Assembly (NCBI RefSeq): GCF_019279795.1
Contig: NC_056732.1
Coordinates: forward strand, 176,353,825 to 176,417,824
DNA from: Protopterus annectens
Lineage: Eukaryota > Chordata > Ceratodontiformes > Protopteridae
Length of the DNA: 64,000 bases
Direction: 5' to 3'
Below the pieces are notes generated by a model. That model worked only from the letters and a program-made list of their open reading frames with translations, was not told the DNA's origin and did not search any database. The translations under genes and the position numbers were made by a program. Positions 45,040 to 56,369 of the stretch are shown one piece after another. How positions within the stretch are numbered: position 1 is the first letter of the stretch; each line of letters starts with the position of its first letter.

Positions 45040-46230
45040 GCCTATGCTAATCTGTGCAAAGACAAACTAGGCAAGCTTCCAGTTGTATATTCCATGAAGT
45101 TAGACCCAGAGGTCAGTCCATTTATTAGGCTAGCAAGCAAAGTTCCTATAGCCATGCAGGACAGAGTCAAAGCTGAGTTGGATAAAATGGTGTGACAAGG
45201 TGGGATTTGTCTAGTTGAAACTCCAACTGAATGGGTATCTTCCATAGTGGTAGCTCATAAGAAAAGCTCTAATGACATTAAAATATGTATTGATACACAA
45301 GATTTGAACAAAGCACTAAAAAGACCTCCTCATCCAATCCGCACAGTCAAAGAAGTCGCAGCCTTGATGCCAAATCCCACTATTTTTTCTGTCCTAGATG
45401 CAAAGAGTTCAATTTGGCAAATTCAGCTTGACAAAAAACTCCTCATTGCTCACTACTTTCAATACTCCATTTGGTAGGTGCCCATTTTTGAGCGTGCCAT
45501 TTGGGATAAATTCTGCAAGTGAAGTCTTTCAGCGTGCAATGGGCCAAATTTTTCTGGGTATCCTTGTGCTATTATAGTAGATGACATACTAGTAGGAGGT
45601 CGTGATGAAGCAGAACATGACAGAAACCTCAGAAAAGTTCTAGAAAGGGCATGTCAAGTGAATCTTAAGCTCAATCCACACAAATGCAAATTCAGGCTAT
45701 GAGAGGTTACTTGTGTTGGTCATTTATTTACTAATGCAAGCCTACAATCAGACCCTTCAAAGCAAACAGCCATTCTTCAGATGCCAGCTCCAGACAATGT
45801 TCCAGCCTTGCAATGTTTTCTTGGCATGGTCAGCTACTTAGGCAAGTCCATTCCAGACTTGAGCCAACTTTCGGCACCACTCAGAGAGCTGACACATAAA
45901 GATGTATCTTGGTCTTGGTTAGAGCAACACCGATGAGCATTTGATATCCTGAAACAGCAAATTGCTAGTCCACCAACTCTCAGATACTATGATGTTCACA
46001 AACCAGTTACACTTTTCTGTGATGCTTCAAAATTTGGACTTGGTGGAGTCATTCTACAAGAGGATCAGCCTGTTGCCTATGTATCCAGAACTCTTACCCA
46101 AAACAAAATGCAGTATGCTCAGATTGAGAAAGAGCTTTTGGCAATTGTGTTTGCATGTTTGAAGTTCCATGATTATGGTTATGGTCGACCTACCCAGATC
46201 AAAAAAGACCACCAACCATAAGTCACTATT
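45040..46230 (+). pseudogene. Gypsy reverse transcriptase and RNase H
   Basis: Several short frames in order give SPFIRLASKVPIAMQDRVK, WVSSIVVAHKKS-NDIKIC (RT fingers), FSVLDAKSSIWQIQLD (motif with the first catalytic Asp), IIVDDILVGG (YxDD box with Ile for Tyr), CVGHLFTNASLQ and FLGMVSYLGK. Then come TLFCDASKFGLGGVILQ, with the RNase H Asp, and YAQIEKELLAIVFA, with its Glu. At least five stops or shifts occur (for example near 45195, 45475, 45700, 45935 and 46215). Order and motifs match Gypsy pol; activity is excluded. Confidence 0.85.
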
Positions 46231-46275
46231 TTGAGAAAGACTATGCACTGAGCTCCAGCCACACTGCAATGCCTG

Positions 46276-47594
46276 ATGCTGAGATTGCAAAAGTACAATT
46301 TCAATCTTGTCTACAAGAAAGGCAAACTTCTTTATCTTGCTGATACATTATCCAGATCACCCAGAAACATCACAGAACAGCACGAGAATGAGAACCTTAA
46401 CTCTGGAGTCATGGAAGTGAGAAATTTTTCTTCCGCAAGTCTTGATGAGCTGAGAGATCACACAGACACAGATCCAGTTTTACAAAGGCTCAACCACTTT
46501 ATTAATCAGGGATGGCCATCAAAGCAATCTAATTTACTTCAAGAAGTGCAACCTTATTTTCCATACAGAGATGAGATTTTGGGTGACAATGGTATCATAA
46601 TGAAAGGTCCAAAAGTAATTATTCCAAAGTCCTTGGATCCAGAGTACATTACTATTTTGAATCATAGTCACCCAGGAACCAAATCTACCAAAAAAGGGGC
46701 AAGAGGGTTAGTATTTTGGGCTTCTATGTCACAAGACATTGAGAGAGCACTTTGAGCTTGTTCAGTGTGTAATAGTACAAAGTCACATCAACAGAAGGAA
46801 CCACTTCAGCTTAAATCAGATTCTGGAACTACCTTGGTCGACAGTAGCCACTGATATCTTCGAATGGAATGGTCAACATAATTTGGTGTTAGTAGACTGT
46901 TACTTCAATTGGTTTGAGATTGACCTGCTTCCCAACCTAGCATCCAGTACAGTCATTACTAAGATGAAGCATCATTTTGCTGTGCATGGTAGCCTGCACA
47001 AAGTTATTTCTGACAATAGCACGCAGTTTACATGCCAATAGTTCAAACGATTTGCTGTAGAATGGGACTTTACTCATGTCACAAGTAGTCCAGAGTACCC
47101 GCAGTCAAATGGTTTGGCAGAACGCGCAGTGCAAAGTGCAAAACAGTTGCTAGAGAAGTCAAAACGAGATACTAGTGATGTTTTCCTGAATCTCCTGAAT
47201 CTCAGAAATATTCCTCATGATAAACATCTTGGTTCACCTGCTCAGAGACTTCTGTCGAGACAAACCAGAACCACATTACCAATCAGTAATCAATTGTTGG
47301 TTCCATGTGTCAAAAACAACAGATCAGTGAAAGCCAATATGTTGAAGATGTGCCTTGTCCCAGAAGTCCTACTATGATAAGACCAGTAAATTGCTCAATT
47401 CATTACGAGAGGGAGAAGTGGTAAGGATGCAAACGTCCAGAGGTTATGATCGGATTGGTGTCGTGAAGAATATTGGTCCAGAGCCAAGATCATACGTTGT
47501 TGAATCAGAAGGAGCAACTTTTAGGCAGAATCGGAAGCATTTGAGACAGGTGTCCAAGCCTATACCACAATACATAGTCTGTGAGAAAGACTGA
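46276..47594 (+). pseudogene. Gypsy integrase with C-terminal GPY/F-like domain
   Basis: From 46276 come the RNase H-to-integrase connection (YNFNLVYKKGKLLYLADTLSR), then an HPGT segment of the zinc-binding domain with a CSVCNS-like pair read in another frame near 46756. The catalytic core follows: VATDIFEW (Asp), VISDNSTQF (Asp) and PQSNGLAERAV (Glu), with a TAG at 47039-47041 between the last two. 47355-47594 carries RSYVVESEGATFRQNRKHLR, which resembles the GPY/F module. Integrase inserts the cDNA and makes the short duplication seen at the LTR ends. Confidence 0.85.
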
Positions 47595-47861
47595 GTTATC
47601 CAGTGTTCCAATTCCATAGGAAGTTCCAGAGGAAATTCCTGTTCCTGTAATGAATCCAGAAGTTCCTGATATGAGTTGTGCACTGCAGACAGTCCCTGTT
47701 GCTAAATTTGGTCCCAACTTTTATGTTACGAGATATGGTCAAATCTCTAAACCCTGTAGCAGATATGAAGCAACTTGGACATGAGCATTGTGTTCTGTTT
47801 GTAATGTATATAGTAATGCATGCCTGACTCTGATATTGTTTTGCATAAAGAGCAATCTTTT
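47595..47861 (+). other. Gypsy 3' untranslated region
   Basis: A proline-valine-rich degraded tail of pol (VPEVPEEIPVPVMNPEVPD-like when read across) is followed by non-coding sequence up to the polypurine tract. No envelope frame is seen. Confidence 0.5.
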
Positions 47862-47873
47862 TAAGAGGGAGGA
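47862..47873 (+). promoter_or_regulatory. Gypsy polypurine tract
   Basis: The purine run taagagggagga lies directly before the TG of the 3' LTR. Confidence 0.75.
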
Positions 47874-48138
47874 TGCAGATCAATATGTGTGTGTATACCT
47901 TTAAGAAGCTATCCAAGGGCTTGCACAAGTGTATAAATACTGAGCATGTGCGAGCCTGACTGCCATTTTGTAGTTAGCTGTTGAGATGTAAACATGTATG
48001 TATGTAAGCTCTGTTTGTTAACTAGTTCGTTCGCATTTAAAGATGCTGCTATCCATCCTGATGTGTTTGTATGTATTAAAGCATCTAAACGAAACCTCAA
48101 GTCTTCTTGTTTTATGTATTAGAGATGAACAAGCGACA
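47874..48138 (+). repeat. Gypsy 3' LTR, 265 bp
   Basis: It begins TG and ends CA, carries a TATA box at 47932-47939 and attaaa at 48075-48080, and matches the two halves of the 5' LTR. Confidence 0.88.
47932..47939 (+). promoter_or_regulatory. Gypsy LTR TATA box
   Basis: tataaata, conserved at 34388-34395 in the 5' LTR. Confidence 0.6.
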
Positions 48139-48143
48139 GACAG
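48139..48143. repeat. Right Gypsy target-site duplication
   Basis: GACAG is identical to 34325-34329. Confidence 0.8.
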
Positions 48144-48746
48144 AGAGTTGGGGAGAGAATTTTAACAAAGTTTGGAAGTGATAGGAAGTGATAGGAGAAG
48201 AAGGGGAGGAAGGAGAAGTTAGGTATGAATAGGACCTTGCTCATATTCAGAGATATAGTTTATCTTGGGATTGAGCAAGAACAGAACCAAATTTTGGCTA
48301 GGAAGTCAGTCTTTCAGAAGTATTTTAAAGGACGGGAGGGAGGATATTGAGCTGATGGATACAGATAAGAAGTTCCAGGCCTTAGCAACATGATGTGAGT
48401 ACAAACCATGGTCAAGAGATTTGATAGGTTTGTGGACATAGAGTAGTTTTTGGTCACCAGATCATAATGATGGAGTGGGAACATAGTTGTGTAGAATGGT
48501 ATTTAGTGCCAGATAAGTATATGGATGCTGGATAATTTTATAGGTGATAAGAAGCAGCGTATATAATAGCTAATGGGGTAGTTCTAACCAATTTAAGCTT
48601 TTTAGTGCTTTACAGTGGTGGGTTCTGAAAGGGGTTTTTGCTACAGATTTAGCCATTTTTATAGCATTATTCAATTTTACTTTTTGTGAAGCCCGGAGGT
48701 TAGTAATGAAGGGAGCCCTATAAAGTGTGAGAGGAGGAGATAAATA
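48144..48746 (-). pseudogene. Outer LINE-B copy B, RT C-terminus
   Basis: On the minus strand, the text near 48740-48570 reads LTLYRAPFITNLRASQKVK, then HHCKALKSLNWLELPH, the same segment as LLYGAPLLT ... LNWLELPN in copy A. The remainder down to 48144 is the decayed C-terminus and 3' UTR. The copy is cut on the left by the Gypsy element and on the right by the TIR element at 48748. Confidence 0.72.
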
Positions 48747-48892
48747 GGGGTCTATATTACCAAAGCAAAAAACCCTATGCGCGAATACCAAAACATTGAC
48801 CCCTATACCACGAACCACGAAAATCCCGAACGCACTAAACCGCAAAAAAAATATATCGAACTGTCATAATCGGCCAACCCCACCACCCGCTA

Positions 48893-49245
48893 CATACTAC
48901 CTACCTAAACAAAATAAATAAACCACATACATACACTAACCAAACCCTATCTCTAACCTAAACTAAAGCACCAAAACCCTACCTCCAACACTATACTAAA
49001 CCCCACATACACAACTAACTATGCACTATCCTTAACCCCTTTCTAACCATAAGGTCCATAACTACTGCACACTTCCCCTATGTACATACACCCAAACAAA
49101 ATAAATAAAACACATACATACATTTAAAAAACACCTACTTCTAACACTACACTAACTCTTACATACATTAACTATCTATGTACTTACCTTAACCCAAATC
49201 CTAACACTAAATTCCTATCTATCGCACACTTACCTTACGGAGCTA
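48893..49245 (+). repeat. A/C-rich, G-poor tandem repeat in the TIR element
   Basis: Two diverged units of about 185-190 bases start near 48893 and 49081; each carries acaaaataaataaa followed by cacatacatac. The plus strand has almost no G over 350 bases. Scattered ccctaacc-like words occur. Confidence 0.75.
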
Positions 49246-49325
49246 TACCGCAGATGGGCCAACCAAAACAAATCGACATTTCGAACTTCGCAGTTTTGAA
49301 CTTTCACAGTTTACGTACTTCACGC

Positions 49326-49796
49326 AAGCAGAAGGTTACTGTTAGCTGCCTGTCGGGAGCCAGAATCCACCACATAACACAAGCACTCAGGTCACTCCAG
49401 AACAAGTACAAATATGACTATGTCATTGTTCATGTTGGTGTGAATGACCTGAGATGTACCTCCCTGGACCACATGAAAACAGACATGGAAGAGCTCTCTG
49501 ATCATGTAACCCAGGCTGGTATGACCCTGACCCTGAGTAGCATCCTGCCCTCACCAAGAATGATACCTCAGTATAAAGAAAAAATTATCAATTTCAACAA
49601 TTGGCTAAGCTTCTTGTGTCATTCAAAGGGGATCCAGTGTCAGTCAGCCTGGGATGACATGCTCGACAAGCCGCATTGCTTCGCAAGAGACGGCTTGCAC
49701 CTGTCTCCCCTAGGCTTTCAAATACTGGCCAAGGCTCTTGCTGCCACCATAGTGCCTTTTTTAGGCAAGGCTCAAAAGTCAAACCCACCTCCGTAA
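49326..49796 (+). pseudogene. CR1 copy 5 ORF1 esterase domain, N-truncated
   Basis: The frame covers the second half of the SGNH-like domain: KYDYVIVHVGVNDLRCT with the GVND block, and DGLHLSPLGFQILAKAL with the Asp-His pair, ending at the same PPP stop as copy 2. The GDS block and the cysteine-rich N-terminus are absent through truncation. Within the remaining part I see no lesion. ORF2 starts 30 bases downstream at ATG 49826. Confidence 0.85.
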
Positions 49797-49825
49797 ACAA
49801 CACAATTAGCAAAAAACTGGGGGTT

Positions 49826-52600
49826 ATGCTACTCAATGCCAGATGTTTAAATCTCAAAATGCACACGCTCGATGCACTCCTCAGTATGGAGAACGTCGAC
49901 ATCTGTGCAGTAACTGAAACCTGGTTCAAGGTTCCAGAGAGCACCCCAGCACTACCAGGCTACAACTCATACCACACGTTTCAGCCACAGAACATGGACT
50001 GAAACACAAAAGGAGGGGGTGTATCCATATTCATCAAGGATACCTACACCTCCAGGTTAGTGGCACAGCATGATACCTCTGAGATCATCCATGTGCAACT
50101 AACATTGGGCAAATCTGAAATGCAAATTGTGGCCTGCTACAGATCACCCTCCATGACCCAGGACCACCACTCCACCTTTCTGGAGTACACTGGAAAACAT
50201 GAAGGTCCTACCAAACACCCTGATATTGGGCGATTTCAATTACCCTACCATTCACTGGGAACACTACTCAAGTACAAATTCCCAGGCCCAGTGCTTACTG
50301 GAATTCATCAACTCAAATGCCCTGTATCAGCTGGTAAACTCCCCTACCAGAGGAGAAAACATATTGGACCTAGTCATCACCATCATGAGCAACGGGTGTT
50401 CCACATCGGAGGTCAACCCATCACTGGTTAGATCAGACCATAAACTAATCACTCTGGATGTCCACACCCCACCACCACCCCCAACTAAAAAAAAACACAG
50501 TAAAAAAACTTTTCTAAAGCAACCTTCACCTTACTTAAGACAGAGGTGTTAAGTTTCACAGCCCCCACACTAAAGGATAATGCTGCCCAAGATGCAGAAA
50601 CCTTTACAAATGCACTCTATGATCACCTACAAGGATGCATAGATTGTGCCATCCCTAGCAAAACCAAGACTTACTCCTCCAAGAGAAGGAAACCAGTTTG
50701 GTGGACCTCTGCAATAAACAGGCTATACAATAGAAGGAGAAAACTAGTTCAGAAAAAGCAAATCCCAAGAAGGAAAGACATCCCTGATCAGTATCAGTAA
50801 GAAACTGAGGTCCCTCATGAAATCATCCAAGGCTAACTTCAAAAGAAAAATAGCCAAGGATTCAAAAGATAACCACAAAGCCTTCTTTAGCTATGTTAAG
50901 AATCTAAGTGGCAACTCGCAGATATACACTGAACTAGTGCAAAATAGCACAAAATATACTGAACTTACTGATATTGCCAACATCCTGGCAGACAGATTCA
51001 ATGAAAACTTCACCTCCCTCTCACCTCCAAAAGGGCCCACAACAATACTGGAAAAGTGTAGTGTCCCAAAAATCACAGACGCACAGGTGAAAACAGCCCT
51101 TTCAAAAGCCAAAAACACAGCGTCAATGGGACCAGATGGTGTCCCAGGCTGCGTCTTGCACAAACTACTGAATGAACTAACCCCTCACCTAAACACGCTG
51201 TTCAACCTCAGCCTCTCCACAGGCTACATGCCCGTAGAATGGCGCGCAACAATGGTTATTCCTCTCCACAAAGGAGGGGCCACAACTGACCCTGGTAACT
51301 ATCACCCCATAAGCCTGACTAGCCTGGTCTGCAAAGCTATGGAGCGCATCATCATGGAACTCATTAACAAAGACATTGGGAACCTCCAAACACTTGCCTG
51401 ACCCAGTTTGACTTTGTTAAGGGCAAATCATGCCTACTAAACCTGGTTGACTTCTTTGAGACAGTCACAAGACCATAGACGAGGGAAAGGTGGTTCACAC
51501 AGCCTACCTTGACCTCGCCAAGGCTTTTGACACCATTCCCCACTCAGGTATTACAGAAAAACTCACCAGCCTGAACATAAACCCCTACATCACGAGATGG
51601 GTTGCCAGCTGGCTTACAGACAGAACTCACACGGTAAGAATAGCGGGCTCCAGGTCCGACTCTAAACCAGTCACAAGTGGTGTCCTGTAAGGCTCAGTCC
51701 TGGGACACCTACTGTTCATCATATTCTTCTCAGAAGTACAGGCAACACAGGAGGACTATGGCTAACCAAGTTCGCCGATGACTGCAAACTGGGAGTCATA
51801 ATCGACTCTCCGGCTGACATGGACATCCTCCAAAAGGGCCTTACTGAGACAGACACCTGGTGTCAAAGTCATGGCCTCAAGCTAAATGCCAAAAAATGTA
51901 TAGTCATCCTGTTTGGGAAAAACAAAACACCCACGAATTACCACATAGGTGGCAGCCCCCTTAATACAGAAGAGGTAATAAGAGATCTGGGGACCCAGGT
52001 AGATAGTAATCTCTCCTTTGACAATCATATTGCCAAAGTAGTTAGGAGATCCTTCTATGTGGCCCATCTAATTACTAAAGGGTTCGCATCTAGAAATAAA
52101 GAGGTTATAGTGCCCCTCTACTCATCACTCATTAGACCCATCATAGAGTACAATGCCCTATTTGGGATGTACCTCACAAGACACTTCCAACGGCTGGAAA
52201 GACCACAAAAGTACCTCACCAAGAGGATTACTGGTCTCAAACATATGTCCTATGCAGCCCGACTGAAAAAACTCTGGCTATACTCAGTGACATATCGCTT
52301 ACTCAGAGGTGATCTCTGCCTGACTTACAAAGCCATGTCCAACTCAGAATTGATGGACATGCTCCACCTAAAGAAATCCAAGTCACTGCGACGCGCTCTA
52401 GTGAGCTAAACCTCACCACAACAATAAATAGAACATGCTGAAGGGATAGATTCCTGTCTCAGAGACTCACCATGCTTTGGAACAAAATTCCAAATTACAT
52501 CAGGCAGAGCCCCTCACTACTACTCTTCAAGAGAAACCTTGATGAGTGGATGGGTAACAGAAAATACACCCCTGGGGTCACTTCATTGGCTCTGCTCGAC
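49826..52600 (+). pseudogene. CR1 copy 5 ORF2 (endonuclease-RT)
   Basis: The frame passes through MLLNARCLNLKMHTLDALL and TETW, a TGA at 50000, a shift near 50185, GDFNYPTIHWE, SDHKLI, a shift near 50500, the linker, 50817-51401 (LADRFNENF, LSKAKNTASMGPDGVPGC), a shift near 51400, LAKAFDTIPHSGI, a TAA at 51688 inside the PQGS motif, missing bases near 51720, then KKCIVILFGKN and the C-terminal domain to about 52410 with another shift. The text near the catalytic box reads KFADDCKLG across a frame change. It is the most damaged of the long CR1 copies. Confidence 0.85.
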
Positions 52601-52764
52601 AGTTAATTAATCAATGGGGCGGTGAATGCCGACACACTCTGGCTAGGCTTATAAATGCCCTCGGCCAGATAGCCTAGTACCTATCTATGACCCTATGAAC
52701 CTATAATACGGGTCGATGTCTTCGTATTCGCCTAAAGGAATCTTCGCTCTCGCAATAGGAACCC

Positions 52765-53157
52765 AGTAAATAGTGGCAAATGTAGTTTTAGATGTGTTGA
52801 TGAGAAATGTTTTGGCTCTATAAATCATTCCTAGCTTTTGGTGAGTTTTTTATGCAGTTTTGCATTTGCAGGTAAAATTATCATCCACTATCATATTTAA
52901 TAATTTGCTATGAGAAGTGACTTTGATGATTGTATTATTAAGAGGGATTTGGGAAAAAAGATGTAGTTTGCTTTGTTGAGGTTGAGTATAAGTTGTGAGT
53001 TACAAAGCTATGTTTCAGTGTTTATTAAGGCTTCCTGAGTAATTTCTGGAGGTGTGCACATGAATGTGGAGTCATCTGTGTATTGAATTAGAGAGGCCTG
53101 TTGTATAGATGTGTGGAGGGTGGTGGTGAGATTGTTAAAGAGGAGGGCTTATTTGCA
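52765..53157 (-). pseudogene. Outer LINE-B copy B, RT middle part
   Basis: On the minus strand this continues LINE-B upstream of the 48144-48746 segment: KTHQKLGM-like text near 52845, LLN-like text near 52900, and near 53070 a stretch ending SIQYTDDSTFM, equivalent to ADDSMIICSA of copy A. So the catalytic region lies at about 53065-53090. It is 5' truncated near 53157, at a position equivalent to the NNL-region of the palm. Confidence 0.65.
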
Positions 53158-53814
53158 TATACAGTGAGCATGCTTCTTATAAGAAATGATTATCTGACTG
53201 GAGGGACAATTATTACTCAAATATTTAGTCATGACTAAAACATTATGTGCTACTTTGTGAGCTCTACAAAATCTATGCATCTGATTTACTCATATATTCT
53301 AATACATAAAACCAGACTAACCTTTTGGTTAAGTAATTCAAATTTGTCATATGAAGTCTATTCTACAACCAGCATTAGTCATGTATACAGCCTTTGTAGA
53401 TCAATTCAAAGATTGACACAGAAAGTTTTCATGTGATATGTGTTGCACTAATTAAATAAAATTCAGTAGCAGTTGTGACTTAGAAAACTAAATGAGAACT
53501 AGCTTTTAATATCATTTTCCAGGTGCATTATAGTTATCAAACTAAAAATGGCTTTACTACTCACTTTAACAGAATATACATTACAGTATTATATGGCATT
53601 CATTACTCCCCCCAGATTGTGTTAATGCATTTCAAGGAGAAATGCACCCAAAAACAGAAAAAAAACATGTTTATTTCATCATGTTTTGATGCTCCCTGCA
53701 GTTTTAAGCTCATTCTGGCACTATTTGTGTTTTCTTTTTTTTTTTTTATTTATATGTGTTATACCACAATCTGCCCACATGGGGCCTGACATCTTTATGT
53801 GATTTTTATTGTTT
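53158..53814. other. Anonymous sequence
   Basis: No gene is recognised. There is a T-run at 53729-53747. Confidence 0.45.
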
Positions 53815-53832
53815 AGTCTAGCTGTAGGTATC

Positions 53833-54170
53833 TGGGCAGCTGCGGTGGTGCAGCGGTTAGCGTTGCCACCTCACAGCAAGAGGTCCTCCGGTTCGATCCT
53901 TGGCTGGGGTGTCTTCTGTGCGAAGTCTGCATGTCCTCCCTGTGGTTGTGTGGGTTTCCTCCGGGTGGTCCGGTTTCCTCCCATATCCCAAAGACAAGCT
54001 GTAGATGGATTGGACACTCTAAACTGGCCCTAGGCGTGAGTGCGTGCATGAGTGTGCCTTCTCTGGAAGGTTGGGCATCGAGCTGGCAACTTGACACTGT
54101 AAAAACTCCACTGCCAATCATGAGCAGATGACCCCTAACCTTTGGAAAAGCCAAATGAAGAAGAAGAAGA
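53833..54170 (+). mobile_element. V-SINE, young copy with perfect 18-bp TSD
   Basis: The tRNA-derived head includes tgcggtggtgcagcggttag and a B box (ggttcgatcc). The conserved V-SINE central domain follows (gcatgtcctccctgtg, gggtttcctccgg, tttcctcccatatcccaaag), then a tail of (gaa)n. Identical 18-base duplications flank it at 53815-53832 and 54171-54188 (agtctagctgtaggtatc). Such SINEs are transcribed by RNA polymerase III and mobilised by a partner LINE. Confidence 0.92.
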
Positions 54171-54188
54171 AGTCTAGCTGTAGGTATC

Positions 54189-54596
54189 CCATAATCCATT
54201 GCGTGTCCAAGAAAACTGCATCATGCAGGCGGCTTACATGCCTTGCTGCTCTCATTCCATTCAGATAACTTGATATTTCAAAGACTTGTTACCTTCTTTC
54301 AGTCTCACTGATTCAAATGTCATTTCTTGTAGTGTACTGACAATGTCTATTGTCTTAGAGATTATCTGTAAAAGCAAGAATTCTAAGTGTATTTCACTGC
54401 TCTTGTTTTCAGAATTGGTTAATTGACCTTTTTTCATTATTCCTTAGTTGTAGTCCTGCAAATAAATGAGCCCTCCCCCAAGGCATTCCCTTTCCTGTGT
54501 GTGTCAAAAAGCTGGAGGTAATTTAAAGGAAAACTCCACCTTAGAACTAAAAAAAAATGTTTTATTTTTACTCTGTCTTTGTTTCCTGACCTATTT
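54189..54596. other. Anonymous sequence
   Basis: No feature is recognised. Confidence 0.45.
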
Positions 54597-55385
54597 TATA
54601 GGTTCATAGGTAGGTACTAGGCTATTGGCCCTAGGGCCTATATAAGCCTAGCCAAAAAGGTACCCTGGCTTTCGCCACCCAAGAAAATTATTTTCCTGTG
54701 ACCCTGTCGAGCAGAGCCACAGAAGTGATCCCCGGGGTGAATTTCCTATTTCCCATCCAATCATCAAGATTTTTCTTGAAGGGTGCTAATGAGGAGCTCT
54801 GTTTGACATAGATAGGTAGTCTGTTCCAGAGTATGGGAAGTCTCTGGGACAGGAATCTATCCCTCCAGCATGTTCTGTTTATTGTGGTGACAAGGTTTAG
54901 GTCCCTACAGCGTGTAGCTTGGAGGGATTGGGATTTCTTTAATTGGAGCATGTCCAACAGCTCTGGGTTTGACATAGCTTTGTATGTTAGGTAGAGATCG
55001 CCTCTGAGTAGGCGATATGCGACAGAGTAAAGCTGGAGTTTTTTTAGACGGTCTGCGTAGGCCATCTGTTTGAGGCTGGTAATCCTCTTTGTGAGGTACT
55101 TCTGCGGCCTTTCCAGTTGTTGTAGAGGTCTTGTGAGGTACATACCAAAAGGGGCATTGTACTCTATGATGGGTCTAATGAGTGATGAGTAGAGGGTAAG
55201 AATGACCTCTTTTTTCCTGGATCAGAAACCTTTTGTGATGAGGTGTGCCATGTAGAATGATTTCCTGACTACTGTGGCGATGTGATTATCAAAGGAGAGA
55301 CTACTGTCCACCTGTGTCCCAAGATCTCTTATCACACTTTCGGTGTTAAGTAGACTACCGCCTATGTGGTAGTTCATGGGTACAA
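54597..55385 (-). mobile_element. CR1 copy 6, 5' truncated
   Basis: The tail is at 54597 and the C-terminal RT domain runs from 55143 to 54688 (MYLTRPLQQLERPQKYLTKRI ... LNRLP-like end), with more RT text up to 55385. It belongs to the copy 3 and copy 8 subfamily. One stop near 55145-55230 separates the upstream text. Confidence 0.88.
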
Positions 55386-56136
<751 letters not shown>

Positions 56137-56369
56137 ATTGGGGAAGTAGTATAACAACATGGAAATCTGCTGATGGAATATTCAACAATATCTGATTTGT
56201 TGACATTGTCAAGTTCAACAATGTTATCCCTTGTGTTACGTATAATGTCTTTCTACTAAATTTGCTGCATTTGGGGATTTGCTTCCCCGACAGGAAACAA
56301 TAACACAATTAGAATAGTCCAGTCTGAATGGTGTACAGAGTCAAATTACACTACCTGGGGATATATAGG

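Larger units (their letters stand above)
34330..48138 (+). mobile_element. Gypsy (Metaviridae) LTR retrotransposon, with nested insertions
   Basis: Both LTRs, a primer-binding site, gag, protease, RT-RNaseH, integrase and a polypurine tract occur in the standard Gypsy order on the plus strand. A 5-bp duplication flanks it. The 5' LTR is split by an hAT transposon (about 34413-42771). Without that insertion the element is about 5.4 kb. No envelope gene is visible. Coding frames are broken throughout. Confidence 0.92.
49326..52706 (+). mobile_element. CR1 copy 5, 5' truncated in ORF1
   Basis: This begins in ORF1 at KVTVSCLSGAR and ends in the 8-mer tail at 52706. It lies inside the TIR element. 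Confidence 0.9.
48748..52764. mobile_element. Larger TIR element of the GGGTCTAT family, containing CR1 copy 5
   Basis: The left end GGGTCTATATTACC and the following 55 bases are matched in inverted order by the right end (52707-52764), for example gcgaatacc against ggcgaatacg. The flanks gataaata (48739-48746) and agtaaata (52765-52772) are a probable eroded 8-bp duplication. LINE-B text lies on both sides. Without the LINE the element is about 630 bases. No transposase is encoded. Confidence 0.7.

Noticed and set aside
42941..47873. Endogenous retrovirus with envelope gene
   Set aside because: No envelope-like frame lies between integrase and the 3' LTR; pol order and motifs fit Gypsy, and the element is heavily broken.
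48900..49240. Interstitial telomere repeat
   Set aside because: Words like ccctaacc appear, but not as a regular six-base array; the structure is a 185-190-base two-unit repeat.
53840..53920. tRNA gene in the V-SINE head
   Set aside because: A and B boxes are present, but there is no cloverleaf with a plausible anticodon arm and the segment continues into a SINE body with a target-site duplication.
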